Assembly: GCA_963851215.1 (NCBI GenBank)
Contig: CAWKOG010000020.1
Location: 558,001 to 622,000 of the forward strand
Length of the DNA: 64,000 nt
Source: DATKFM01 sp963851215
GTDB taxonomy: Bacteria; Pseudomonadota; Alphaproteobacteria; Dongiales; Dongiaceae
Reading direction: 5' to 3'
A program made the position numbers and the translations under genes. Positions 51,040-60,472 of this stretch are shown here, in pieces (the stretch's first letter is position 1; each line of letters opens with the position of its first letter). Under the pieces are notes generated by a model. That model was not told the DNA's origin. It saw only the letters and a program-made list of their open reading frames with translations, and did no database searches.

Positions 51040-52023
51040 TTAATGAGCCCGTAACCGCCTTCGCATCGGCTGCCAGATCAATGCTTTGTCGTCTTTGAAG
51101 AGACCGGGGATGGCGCCGATCCCCTTGGAAAGAAGAATGAACCGGCGCCCGGGGCGACTGGCGTCAAGACGGCGGGTTTGGCTGCACCACCGCCCGAAGC
51201 AACGGCCTAATCCGCCGCAGGCAACGGTTTCAGGCTTTTGCCGGCTCCTCCGCCGGGCCGGCTTCTTGCCCTCCGCCAGCCAGCGGACATCGAAATCCAT
51301 CACTTCCCGGCGGTCGAGCAGGTGCAGGAACCGCTGGCGGAACTTGAGCGAGTGACTGCTGGCATGTTTTTCGGCCAAGTCGGCATCGCCGGCGGCAATC
51401 GCCTCGACAAGCGGACCATGCGCCACAACCGTCACCGCCGGTGCGCGCCGGCGATGTTCGGCCTCCAGCGAGTAGTGCATGTGCAACAGCCGTTTCGCGT
51501 CGTTCAGCAGCCTGGAGTAGAGCGATGTAAAGTACGGATTACGTCCCGCCTCGGCGATGGCCATGTGCAGTTCGTAGTTGGCCGAAATCATGTCGGCCAC
51601 ATCGCCGGCGGCGGTCGAAGCGTTGAAAATCTGATCGCAGCGGCGAATTCGCTCGAGATCCGCGTCGGTGCGCATCATGGCGGCCAAGCGGTGAGTTGTG
51701 CGCTGCATCAGCTCGAGCGCATCCATAAAGCGCGGAATGCCTTCGAGGTCCAGAGGGGCGACGATCGTGCTCTGGTTCGGCAGAATGACCACATGCCCAT
51801 CGCCGGCAAGGCGCACCAGGGCTTCCCTGACGCGCGAACGCGGCGTGCGAAACACTCGGGCCAGCGCCTCTTCGTCGAGAGAGGTACCCGGCGCTCGCTC
51901 CAACGACAGAATCTCCGCGCGCAATCGGTCGAACACGCGCGCCGTGTCGTTCAACAGCCGTTCGGGACTTTGATGCGATCCGCCGACTCCAATGGGGCTG
52001 TCGGCCGCGGATTCCAAACTCAT
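51040..52023 (-). CDS. GntR-family regulator, FCD type (probable 3' frame break)
   Basis: A transcription regulator with ATG at 52021-52023 after GGAGGCGAC. Winged HTH at residues 22-85 (TSLDEEALARVFRTPRSRVR, LVRLAGDGHVVILPNQ), then the helical FCD ligand domain with the metal-ligand histidines in NYELHMAIAEAGRNPYFTS and HGPLVEAIAAGDADLAEKHA. The family would end soon after HLLDRREVMDFDVRWLAEGK; the remaining 70 residues to 51040 are Arg/Trp-rich and look like out-of-frame reading, so the true stop is probably near 51200. FCD regulators usually sense organic or amino acids. It lies downstream of the decarboxylase/porin operon on the same strand and may control it; that is inferred. Confidence 0.83.
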   Translation of the reverse strand: MSLESAADSPIGVGGSHQSPERLLNDTARVFDRLRAEILSLERAPGTSLDEEALARVFRTPRSRVREALVRLAGDGHVVILPNQSTIVAPLDLEGIPRFMDALELMQRTTHRLAAMMRTDADLERIRRCDQIFNASTAAGDVADMISANYELHMAIAEAGRNPYFTSLYSRLLNDAKRLLHMHYSLEAEHRRRAPAVTVVAHGPLVEAIAAGDADLAEKHASSHSLKFRQRFLHLLDRREVMDFDVRWLAEGKKPARRRSRQKPETVACGGLGRCFGRWCSQTRRLDASRPGRRFILLSKGIGAIPGLFKDDKALIWQPMRRRLRAH

Positions 52024-52221
52024 GTCGCCTCCAGAGCCTGGCAGCTCTCGCATTTGTCGTTGCGCACCCCGCCATACCTCCCCACGGGAGGCGGAGCGCC
52101 TAGTGGCAGTATATAGCCTTTGCCGGATCTATACGCAGCAATTGCGCCCGCAAGTCGGCAAAGGCACTTTCCTCAAGGTAACTACGGGGTCCTGATCGCG
52201 GTCCGTTAGAAGCCGACGCCA

Positions 52222-53356
52222 TCAGAAACTGATATAGGTGCCGAGGCCAAAGGCTATTCCGCTGGTAATCCGGCCCGGCGGCGTTGTTGCTCTGGTAGTC
52301 AGAGAGTTCCACCACGCCGTCCACGTTAATGCCCGGCCCCAGCGCATAGGACGCCGTTAGCGCGAAGTCGTCATGGACGGCATTGAAGGGGCCGACGCCA
52401 TTGGCGCCCACGACCTTTTCGTAATCACCGCGGGTCCAGCCCAAGCCGACCGTCCAACTGTCCCACGCATACGTGGCGCCGGCGCCGAAGACCCACTGGT
52501 CGCTGCCGTCGATTCCGTAATTCTGGCGCAGTTCGGTGGCCCCTCCGATCGTGAATCCGCCAAAGCCCACGCGGAAATAGGCATTATAGCCGCGGGCGTC
52601 GTCGGTACTGTTCGGATTGACCTCCTTGTCAAAGCTGAAGGTCGCGCCGCCGCCAAGCGACAGACTTACGTCATTGAAATCATGATTGAAGGCAGCGGCC
52701 AAAGACAGGTTTTCGGAGTTTTCGCCCGCGTTGTTGGTGAATCTTGTTCCGGCACCGCTCACCGTGTTACGCGTGTCCTCCGTATTGTCGGGCGTGAACG
52801 AAGCGGCAAAACTGAATCCACCGAAGGTCGGGCTGAAATAGACCAGCTTTGTCGAGTTGTCGTCGACGCCATAGCAGGTTCCATTGGTTGCCGCGTATCC
52901 GGCAATGCCCGCGTTGGAGAAATTGACGTCCGGGCTGTCGGCGCCGAAAAACTCAGAAGCGCTCGGCACAAGACTACAGAGCTGTGCATAGGCCTCGTAG
53001 GTATCGCCGAATCGGAGTTGGCCGAAACCGCCGCTGAAGTAGGCGTAGACGGCGTCGATCTGATCACCCGACGTCTGGCCCTCGAGTTCGATCTGGGCGC
53101 CAACCGTCAGCCCGTTATCCAGCGTCGTCTCGCCACGGAAGTAGATTTCGACGTCCTGCTTGAACACATAGTTCCGCACATCGTCGTCGCTGACGCCGGA
53201 AGAGGCGCTGAAGTCGTCGGCGACGTATCCGGCAGCGCCCTTGTAGCGGCCGCCGAGCGAGAGTTTGACGCCGTCCGCGGCGGCAGCCTGCTCGGCGAAC
53301 AGGAAGTACTGCCGTCATCGCCGTTGATCGCCAGCACCTTCTGTCTTGGTCGTCAC
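52222..53356 (-). CDS. Outer-membrane porin (frame breaks at both ends)
   Basis: A general porin of about 375 residues. GTG start at 53354-53356 after GGGGAGGATC; the signal peptide (around LFAEQAAAAD) is broken near 53310-53330. The mature start is GVKLSLGGRYKGAAGYVADD. Alternating aromatic/polar strands follow, e.g. AYFSGGFGQLRFGDTYEAYA, an alphaproteobacterial porin loop motif, and two Cys that could form a loop disulfide. A break near 52268 restores the end SGIAFGLGTYISF with terminal Phe for outer-membrane assembly. It is 45 bp after the decarboxylase stop, hence the last gene of the polyamine operon and likely the entry or exit path in the outer membrane. Confidence 0.85.
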
Positions 53357-53401
53357 GATCGATCCTCCCCTGGGATGACACGCTGGATGGGGCCGGTCGC
53401 C

Positions 53402-55710
53402 TCAATCCGCCTTCAGGCACCAGACATGATAGACGCCGTCCTTGACGACGGAGCCCTCGACCTCCTTGCCGAAGCCCGGAAAGTCCGTGCCCCAATCCTG
53501 CAGCGACCTCATGAAGGACAGCCACGGCCCGTCCTTGGGACCGAAGCTCTCGCCGGGCATGACGATCGGTATGCCAGGCGGATAGGGAATGATGCCGACG
53601 CCGGAGACGCGATTGGCCAGCTTGTCGATCGGCAGCAGCTCGCATTTGCCGGCGTTGAGCCGCCCGCTCGCCTCGCGCGGCAGCATCACGGGATTCGGGC
53701 AGCGAGCCGAAAGCCTGCGCCTGCCATTTGTCCATGTTGTTTGTCTTCATGTACTCGAACATGTGATCGGAAAGATCTTTCAGGCCCATCTTCCCGTACT
53801 TGTCCGGCGCCGCCGCCACGATATCGGGCAGGCAGGCCTGCAGCGGCCGGTTGGCGTCGTAGTCCTTCTTGAAGTCCAGCAGGGTGCCGGCGAGCGTGCC
53901 CCACTTGCCCTTGGTCACGCCCATCGAGAACAGGCAGAGCACCATGAAGTCGGTGGTGCGCGATGGGATGGTGCCGTGGCGATAGAGATAAGAGCTGAGC
54001 ATCGCCGCCGGAATGCCTGATTTCAGCATCTTGCCGTCGTCGCCCATGCCCGGACAGGTGATGCCGACCTTGATCGGGTCCAGCATGCACCAGCCATCGG
54101 GGATGTTGCCGAAGCCGTGCCATGTCTCGCCGGGATGGAAGATCCAGGCCTCGGGATCGCTCGCGAGCATTTTGGGATCCGCATCGACAAACGCGACCTT
54201 CTTGCCCTTGGCGTCTTTCACTTCCGGCGCGTTCCAGGGCCAGAAGAACCATTCGCCGCGCTTCTTGTACTCAATATGGGCGCGGCCCAGCGCCTGGCGG
54301 AAGGCGATCGCTTCATCGATGACATCGGTCGTCAATGCCTCGCCGGCAGGACCGTCCATCATGGCCGCCGCAATCTCATTCGAAGAGATGATGGCGTAGA
54401 GCGGCGACGTCGACTGATGCGCCATGTAGCTTTCATTGAAGATGTGGGACTCCACCTCCCGCCGGCCCTCGCGGAGATGGATCCAGGAGGCCTGCGACAG
54501 CGCCGCCAGCAGCTTGTGCGTGGAGTGCGTGGCAAATACCGTCGGCCCCTTGGCCGGATGATCCTTGGGATCGCCGCGCATGGCATAGCGGCCCTTGTAG
54601 AGCGGATTGAAGCGCGCATAGGCATACCAGGCTTCGTCGAAGTGGATCACATCGACGCTCTTGTCCAGCAAGTCCTGCGCTTTCGTGGCGTCATAGCAAA
54701 CGCCGTCATAGGTGCAATTCGTGACGACGGCATAGACCGGATCGGGTGATACCGCCTTCTTGCGCAGGGGGTGCTCCTGCAGGCGCTTGCGGATCGCCTT
54801 GGGATCGAACTGTTCCGGCAGGATGGGGCCGATGATGCCGTAGCGGTTGCGCGTCGGCACGAAGAACAGCGGAATGCCGCCGGTCAGGATGAGTCCCTGC
54901 TCGATCGATTTGTGGCAATTGCGGTCGCAAAGCGCGAACTGGTTCTCGCCGATCATCGACTGCATGATCGTCCGGTTCGCGCCGGAGGTTCCCGTCAGCA
55001 CCGAATAGGACCGGTGCGAGCCAAAGACGCGCGCCGCATATTTCTCGCTCTCGCCGATCGGCCCGCTATGCTCGAGCAGGGAGCCGAGCGATCCGCGCTC
55101 GACGCCGCTGTCGGTGCGGAACAGGTTCTCGCCGAAAAAGTCGAAGAAGACGCGGCCGGCGGGACTCTTGGTGAAGGCGATGCCGCCTTGATGGCCCGGC
55201 GCGGCCCAGGAATACTCAGCCACTTCCATGTAGGCGAGCAGTCGCCTTGGTGAAAGGCGGCAGCAGGTTGGCGCTATAGCGCTTGATGGCGGCCATCACG
55301 CGGCTGCAGATGAAGGATGCCGTGTCCTCCAGCAGGAAGACGTACTCGTCGGCCATGGTCATGATGTCGACATTCAAGGTGCCCGTCGCCGGCCGGTCGG
55401 CGAGCAGGATGACCGGCACGTCGGCGTTGCGCCGGCGGATCGCGGTCAGCAGCGCTTCGCCTTCTTTCTTTGTCTCGGCGGCCGGACCCTCCCGTGTCCA
55501 GCCGATGAGGATCGCGTCGATCGATGCGTCGGCGGCGACGGCGGCCCGCCCATCGGCAAAGCTCACGGATTCGATCGTCTCGATGCCGCGCCCGTTCAGT
55601 TCCTGCACCAGCGCGCGGACCGCGCGGCCGCCGAAACTCGTGGCGGCCGCCAGCTTCTCATCGATGATGAGAACGCGTGTCTTCTGATCGGCAACGGTTC
55701 TGGCGAGCAT
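53402..55710 (-). CDS. Orn/Lys/Arg decarboxylase family, arginine-decarboxylase-like (two frame breaks)
   Basis: PLP-dependent basic amino-acid decarboxylase. ATG at 55708-55710 after GAAGGAGG. The N-terminal receiver-like wing domain (RVLIIDEKLAAATSFGG) is followed, after a break near 55225, by the PLP domain: EYSWAAPGHQGGIAFTKSPA, DVIHFDEAWYAYARFNPLYK, and the PLP lysine in FATHSTHKLLAALSQASWIH. The C-terminal domain follows another break near 53695, with IIPYPPGIPIVMPGESFGPK. About 770 residues joined. LREGR after the PLP site and HQSTSPLYAIISSN look more like AdiA (arginine) than CadA (lysine); substrate is inferred. Fifth gene of the operon, 48 bp after the binding protein. Confidence 0.9.
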
Positions 55711-55758
55711 CAATGGCCTCCTTCACGCCACGGCCGGCCAAGCCGGCAGCAAACAAGC

Positions 55759-56694
55759 TCACTCCGGCAGCGCGTTCTGCAGAATGAGGTTCAGTGTGGT
55801 CTCGTCGGGCACCCCAAACCACTTCACATACAGCTCCTGGAAATCCTCGGATCGGAACAGCCGGCTGAGGCTGCGATCCACGATCAGGCGCAGATCTTCG
55901 TCGCCCCGTTCAATAGCGAGAGCCAACGGCTCGTGCGTGAAGAGGCGGTCGAGCAGGATCAGTTCGCTCGCCGACGGGCCGCCCGCCGCTGCTTCCAGCA
56001 GGATCGGCCGGTCGCCAAAGAAAACGTCGGCGGTGCCGTCCAGCACCTGCTGGATGCCGGCTTCATAGCCATCCGCCGTGGATGTGCTGGCATCGATCTT
56101 GAATGCCTGCATCCGGTCCGCCAGCCATTTCTCGCCTGTGGTGCCCTTGACGACCGCAAAGGTCTTCTTGTCCAGAATCCGTGCCGGGGATCCGCGCCAA
56201 ACCGGTCCCGACCGCGGCGTGCCGGCAAGGACCTCCCGCAATGGAACGGGAGCATCCCACCGGAGAACCGCACCGATGCCGCTGGGATAGACCGGAATCG
56301 AAAAGGAAACTTCCTTCCGTCTTTCCAGAGTTGCGGTATCTGCGCCGCACAGGATGTCGATCTTGCCGTTCTGCAAGGCGCTAAATCGGTCCTCGAGCGT
56401 GACGGGCACCCATTCGACTGTCATCGCCGATAGAGCAAGTTCGGTCTTGATCTCGTCCGCGATCTTCTCGCAAAGCGCGACGGTGTAACCCGCCGGCTTT
56501 CCCGCCTCGTCAAAGGAGAACGGCCGCGCATCGGCCCGGTAGCCGAGCAGAAGCTTGCCCGACGCCTTGACCTGATCCAGCGTGGCGGCCGCTGCTGGTG
56601 TGAACGGCAGCGACGCAACCGCCAGTGATGCGATCATAAATGCCGCGAACCGAATGCTTTGCCGTTGAGGGCTCTTCGATCCTGCGATTTGCAT
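55759..56694 (-). CDS. Periplasmic amino-acid-binding protein (SBP_bac_3)
   Basis: A 311-residue solute-binding protein, ATG at 56692-56694 after GAGAGGAGAG. Signal peptide FAAFMIASLAVASLPFTPAA, mature start ATLDQVKASGKLLLGYRADA. Family motifs: PFSFDEAGKPAGYTVALCEK, NGKIDILCGADTATLERRKE, AVVKGTTGEKWLADRMQAFK and VDRSLSRLFRSEDFQELYVK. The fold is that of glutamate/glutamine/arginine binding proteins. There is no permease or ATPase gene in the operon, so it either serves a transporter elsewhere, passes ligand to the PotE-like antiporter side, or acts as a sensor. 35 bp after the antiporter gene. Intact. Confidence 0.9.
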   Translation of the reverse strand: MQIAGSKSPQRQSIRFAAFMIASLAVASLPFTPAAAATLDQVKASGKLLLGYRADARPFSFDEAGKPAGYTVALCEKIADEIKTELALSAMTVEWVPVTLEDRFSALQNGKIDILCGADTATLERRKEVSFSIPVYPSGIGAVLRWDAPVPLREVLAGTPRSGPVWRGSPARILDKKTFAVVKGTTGEKWLADRMQAFKIDASTSTADGYEAGIQQVLDGTADVFFGDRPILLEAAAGGPSASELILLDRLFTHEPLALAIERGDEDLRLIVDRSLSRLFRSEDFQELYVKWFGVPDETTLNLILQNALPE

Positions 56695-56729
56695 GTTTAC
56701 TCTCCTCTCGACAATACGATTCGTCGCGG

Positions 56730-58061
56730 TCAAGCGGCTGCAGCCGGCCGCTTGGATGCGAACCGGTGCGCGATGAACCCCCAGACGATGAAGCCAATCG
56801 ACATCACCAGCGTGCCACCCATCACTGCATCGTTGCCCGAGGCATAGATGGCATAGGTGCTGTAGAGCATCGCAACCAACGTCACGATCGTGTTCAGCCG
56901 GTATTTCCCCTGGGGAACGCCAGCCGACTTCATCATCACGAACAAGGCAGAAAGCGAGATGACGTAGGGAATCACGTTGGTGACGACGGCCAAGTTCACA
57001 AGAACACTGAACTGTTCGCTGAGGGTTGGCGAAATGGTCGACAGCGCCAGCAGGGACTGCACGACCCCCAGCACGATCATGCCGGTAATCGGTGCGCCCA
57101 TGCTGTTCACCTTTGTGAAGAAGGCGGGGAACATGCGGTCTTCCGCCGCCCCCTTGCCGGTCTGGGCGATGGTGAACTGCCAGCCGAGCAGCGAGCCGAG
57201 GCAAGCCATCACCGCCAGCGCCATGATGATGTTGCCGACGACCGGATTGAACATCTTGGCGTAGGCCAAGGCGAAAGGACCAGTTGAGTTGGCCAGCTCG
57301 GCGTTCGGCACGATTCCCTGGATCACCGTGGTCGAAAGGACGTAGATCACGGCGGCCCCGAGTGTGCCGAACATGCACGCCAGCGGGACATCCCGCTTCG
57401 GATTCTCCACCGCATCAGAGTTCTGCGCCGCCGACTCCATGCCCAGGAAGGCCCAGAGGGTCAGTGAAATGCTCGAAACCATGCCTTCGCCCAAGCTGAG
57501 CCCATTTGGATTCCAGGCCGCCTCGAAGGTCTCGGAGCTGAACCAGAACCAACCGGCGAATGAGAGGAACCCGACAGGAATGATGACGCCCCAAACCGTG
57601 ATCGACCCGATCTTGCCCGTCACACTGGGACCGCCGAAATTCGCCACCGTGGTCAGCCAGAGCAAGGCGATCACGCCGATGCAGGTCATGATTGGCGTAG
57701 ACGACAAAAAGGGAAGGAACGCCGACAGGTATCCGAGTGCTGAAATGGCGATCGCCACATTGCCGATCGCCAGGGACAGAAAGTAGAGGAAGAACACGAT
57801 GAAAAAGCCCGACTTGCCGTAAGCGTCCTCGGCATAGGCCGACATGCCGCCCGTGCGCTGGTTGAACAGGCCTGCCTGGGCAAAACCGTAGGCAATCGCC
57901 ATCGATCCCACTGCCGTGATGATCCAGGACAGCAGCGAAATCGCGCCGACCTGTGCCATGTTGGTCGGCAGCATGATGATGCCCGATCCCATCATGTTCA
58001 CGGCGACAATGAAGGTCAGCTGCATCAGACTCATCTTCTTTGTCTGCTTCTGCTCTACCAT
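56730..58061 (-). CDS. potE: PotE-type amino acid/polyamine antiporter
   Basis: An APC-family inner-membrane exchanger of 443 residues, ATG at 58059-58061 after GAAGGAGGAGGGG. Twelve hydrophobic segments. The first helix motif VNMMGSGIIMLPTNMAQVGA, then VGSMAIAYGFAQAGLFNQRT, SITVWGVIIPVGFLSFAGWF, LTLWAFLGMESAAQNSDAVE and CLGSLLGWQFTIAQTGKGAA follow E. coli PotE (putrescine/ornithine) closely, more so than CadB or AdiC. It would exchange internal putrescine for external ornithine. It sits 33 bp after the ornithine-type decarboxylase, as potE follows speF in E. coli. Intact. Confidence 0.93.
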   Translation of the reverse strand: MVEQKQTKKMSLMQLTFIVAVNMMGSGIIMLPTNMAQVGAISLLSWIITAVGSMAIAYGFAQAGLFNQRTGGMSAYAEDAYGKSGFFIVFFLYFLSLAIGNVAIAISALGYLSAFLPFLSSTPIMTCIGVIALLWLTTVANFGGPSVTGKIGSITVWGVIIPVGFLSFAGWFWFSSETFEAAWNPNGLSLGEGMVSSISLTLWAFLGMESAAQNSDAVENPKRDVPLACMFGTLGAAVIYVLSTTVIQGIVPNAELANSTGPFALAYAKMFNPVVGNIIMALAVMACLGSLLGWQFTIAQTGKGAAEDRMFPAFFTKVNSMGAPITGMIVLGVVQSLLALSTISPTLSEQFSVLVNLAVVTNVIPYVISLSALFVMMKSAGVPQGKYRLNTIVTLVAMLYSTYAIYASGNDAVMGGTLVMSIGFIVWGFIAHRFASKRPAAAA

Positions 58062-58094
58062 AACCCCTCCTCCTTCATTCCCCCGCCGTGACGC

Positions 58095-60458
58095 TTACTC
58101 GCGGACCACGTAGGTATAGAATTTGATACGGCCGTCCACCCGTTCCTGAAACACGCCTTGCACTTCATAGTTGAAGCCTGGGAAGCGATTGAAAAACTCC
58201 TGAAAAGCAAGGAAGTAGTCGAGCATCGGCTTTGCCCTGTCATCCCAGCGCTCGCCGGGCACAATAACGCCGATGCCCGGCGGATAGATCAGTGCCAGGG
58301 TCGCGGAAATGCGGCCCTTGATGTCTTCGAGTGGCACATAGTCCACTTCGTTTGCGACCAAGGCCTCGTAGGCGTCTTCCGGGGTCATTGCAAGTTCCGG
58401 AAAGCTCGATGCGCGGAAACACTTCCCCTGGAGCCCCTTGACGTTTGCTTCCCGATAGAAGCCATGCATTTCATTGCATACCTGACGCAGCGTATAGCCT
58501 TTGTACCTTTCGCTATTCGCCGCATAGAGAGTCGGCAGCACTTCGGCCAGCAGCGCGTCACGGTCCCAGAGATTCTTGAACTTGACAAGCCGCGCGATCA
58601 GGGTATTGAGCTTGCTCTCATCCTCCGCCGGCGTCATTAGGAAGAGAATGCTGTTGAGGTCGCATTTTTCGGGGACGATCCGCTGCTCGCGCAGGTAGTT
58701 GGCGACCACGGTCGCGGGCACGCCAAAGTCCAGATACTCGCCTGTCTTGCGGTTGATGCCGGGCGTCAACAGCGCGAACTTGTTGGGGTCGACCATCGCA
58801 TAGCCTTCGGCATAACCGGCATAACCGTGCCATTTCCCCTGCGGATGGAAGTTCCAGCATTGCTGTTCGCGCTTGATGACGTCGGTGGGGAGTGATTCCC
58901 AGGCAACGCCGTCGGCATCGGCGGTGAACTCCGAGTCCCTGATAGTGACGACATCGGGCACGAACGGATCGAAGAACCATTTCTCCTGCTCGCCTTGGCC
59001 CATTCTTGCATAGTGGCGTCCGAACTCGCGCAGCTTCTTGCGGGTCTCGATACCCAGTTCGATGCAGCGGTCCCAGAGCATCATGCCCGCCTCGCCCTCA
59101 TGGATCTTCGCATTCACCTCCAGCGAGGCGAATAGCGGATAGAATGGCGAGGTGGAGACGTTCATCAGGAAGGATTCATTGAAGCGCTTGTGATCGACGA
59201 AGCGCCGCTGGCCCTCCAGGTGCTTGTCGCGCTTATGAATCTGGGACGCTTGCGAGAAGCCGGCGCCCTGCTTGTGAACCGACTGTGTCGAGAACAGCCC
59301 CGGCATCTCCGGCGTCAATTTCTCCAGCCGCATCGGGCTATGGTCGTGGAACAGCGGGTGGAAGGCATTGTAGCCGATCCAGGCCTCGTCCCACAGGACG
59401 TAGTCGCAGAGATGTCCGATCTTCTCCAGCACCTTGCGGACGTTGTAGACCGTGCCGTCATAGGTCGCGAGCTGGATGCAAGCGAGCCGGAAGGGGCGTT
59501 CCGCCTTGTGGCGCTGCTTGTCCTTGATCAGGGGATGCGCCTTGATCTGCTCCCGCAGGTATTTCTCGTCCCATGCATCCCAATCGACGGCGCCGATCAT
59601 GCCGAAGGGATTGCGCGCGGTGGGCAAGAAGATCGGTATCGCACCGGCCTGAACCAGGGCGCCTTGATGCAGCGATTTGTGATTGTTGCGGTCGAACAGA
59701 ACAAGGTCACCGCGCCGCAACACGGCGTTTGTCACCACCTTGTTGGACGTGCTCGTGCCATTGAGCACGAAGTAGGTCTTGTCGGCGCCGAAGACGGATG
59801 CGGCATAGCGTTGCGCGTCCGCGGCGGCGCCCTCGTGAATGAGCAGGTCGCCGAGATCCACGTCGGCATTGCACAGGTCGTTGCGGAATATGGCCTCGCC
59901 GAAATGCTTGAAGAAGAGCTGGCCTGCCGGCGATTTGCGGTAGAACTGGCCGCCCTGGTGTCCCGGGCAGTCGAAGGCGATGTTGGCCTCGGCGTCATAG
60001 GCCACAAGCCCGCCGAAGAATGGGGGCAGCAGCTTCATGCCGTAGTCGATGAGGCTGGCCACAACTTGCTTGGCATAGAAGGTCGGCGTCTGCAGGCCCA
60101 GATAGATATAGCCCTCGACCTCGCCGATCATGCTGAGAACCGCCATGTCCGAAATCTGATGCGAATCCGCCAGCGCCCACAGCGGCGTCCGGAAGCCGAT
60201 GGCGCGCACCGCCCGAGCCAGCTTCCGGGCCTTCTCGCGGCGTTCTCCATCGATCAAGGCGATATAAGCGCCGACAGAGGAATCCTCGGAGACGTCGCGG
60301 TCGAAGGAGTCGGTCACCTCCACTTCGAAGTTCTCCGCGGCGATCTGGTCCAGGAGCTGCTTGGTCTGGGCATTCTCCTTGTCGACGATCGCGACCACCT
60401 TAAGCAATTTGTGGAACGGGATCGGGATCGTCGGTGGCTTGACCGAGTGCGGGAACAT
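58095..60458 (-). CDS. Orn/Lys/Arg decarboxylase family, ornithine-decarboxylase-like
   Basis: An intact PLP enzyme of 787 residues, ATG at 60456-60458 (MFPHSVKPPTIPIPFHKLLK). Wing domain 18-130 (VVAIVDKENAQTKQLLDQIA), PLP domain with FDCPGHQGGQFYRKSPAGQL, YVLWDEAWIGYNAFHPLF, and the PLP lysine in FSTQSVHKQGAGFSQASQIH. SVHKQ-x-AGFSQ-x-SQIHK is the signature of SpeC/SpeF ornithine decarboxylases, unlike the STHKLL motif of the two paralogues. The C-terminal domain has LIYPPGIGVIVPGERWDD. Product would be putrescine. The frame is open far upstream of this ATG inside the previous gene, which I read as chance. It is 14 bp after the first decarboxylase gene and directly before potE. Confidence 0.92.
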   Translation of the reverse strand: MFPHSVKPPTIPIPFHKLLKVVAIVDKENAQTKQLLDQIAAENFEVEVTDSFDRDVSEDSSVGAYIALIDGERREKARKLARAVRAIGFRTPLWALADSHQISDMAVLSMIGEVEGYIYLGLQTPTFYAKQVVASLIDYGMKLLPPFFGGLVAYDAEANIAFDCPGHQGGQFYRKSPAGQLFFKHFGEAIFRNDLCNADVDLGDLLIHEGAAADAQRYAASVFGADKTYFVLNGTSTSNKVVTNAVLRRGDLVLFDRNNHKSLHQGALVQAGAIPIFLPTARNPFGMIGAVDWDAWDEKYLREQIKAHPLIKDKQRHKAERPFRLACIQLATYDGTVYNVRKVLEKIGHLCDYVLWDEAWIGYNAFHPLFHDHSPMRLEKLTPEMPGLFSTQSVHKQGAGFSQASQIHKRDKHLEGQRRFVDHKRFNESFLMNVSTSPFYPLFASLEVNAKIHEGEAGMMLWDRCIELGIETRKKLREFGRHYARMGQGEQEKWFFDPFVPDVVTIRDSEFTADADGVAWESLPTDVIKREQQCWNFHPQGKWHGYAGYAEGYAMVDPNKFALLTPGINRKTGEYLDFGVPATVVANYLREQRIVPEKCDLNSILFLMTPAEDESKLNTLIARLVKFKNLWDRDALLAEVLPTLYAANSERYKGYTLRQVCNEMHGFYREANVKGLQGKCFRASSFPELAMTPEDAYEALVANEVDYVPLEDIKGRISATLALIYPPGIGVIVPGERWDDRAKPMLDYFLAFQEFFNRFPGFNYEVQGVFQERVDGRIKFYTYVVRE

Positions 60459-60472
60459 TTCCTGTCGCTCCC

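Noticed and set aside
55759..57378. Extended N-terminus (539 codons) for the amino-acid-binding protein
   Set aside because: The extension overlaps potE out of frame; a signal peptide and strong ribosome-binding site mark the ATG at 56694.
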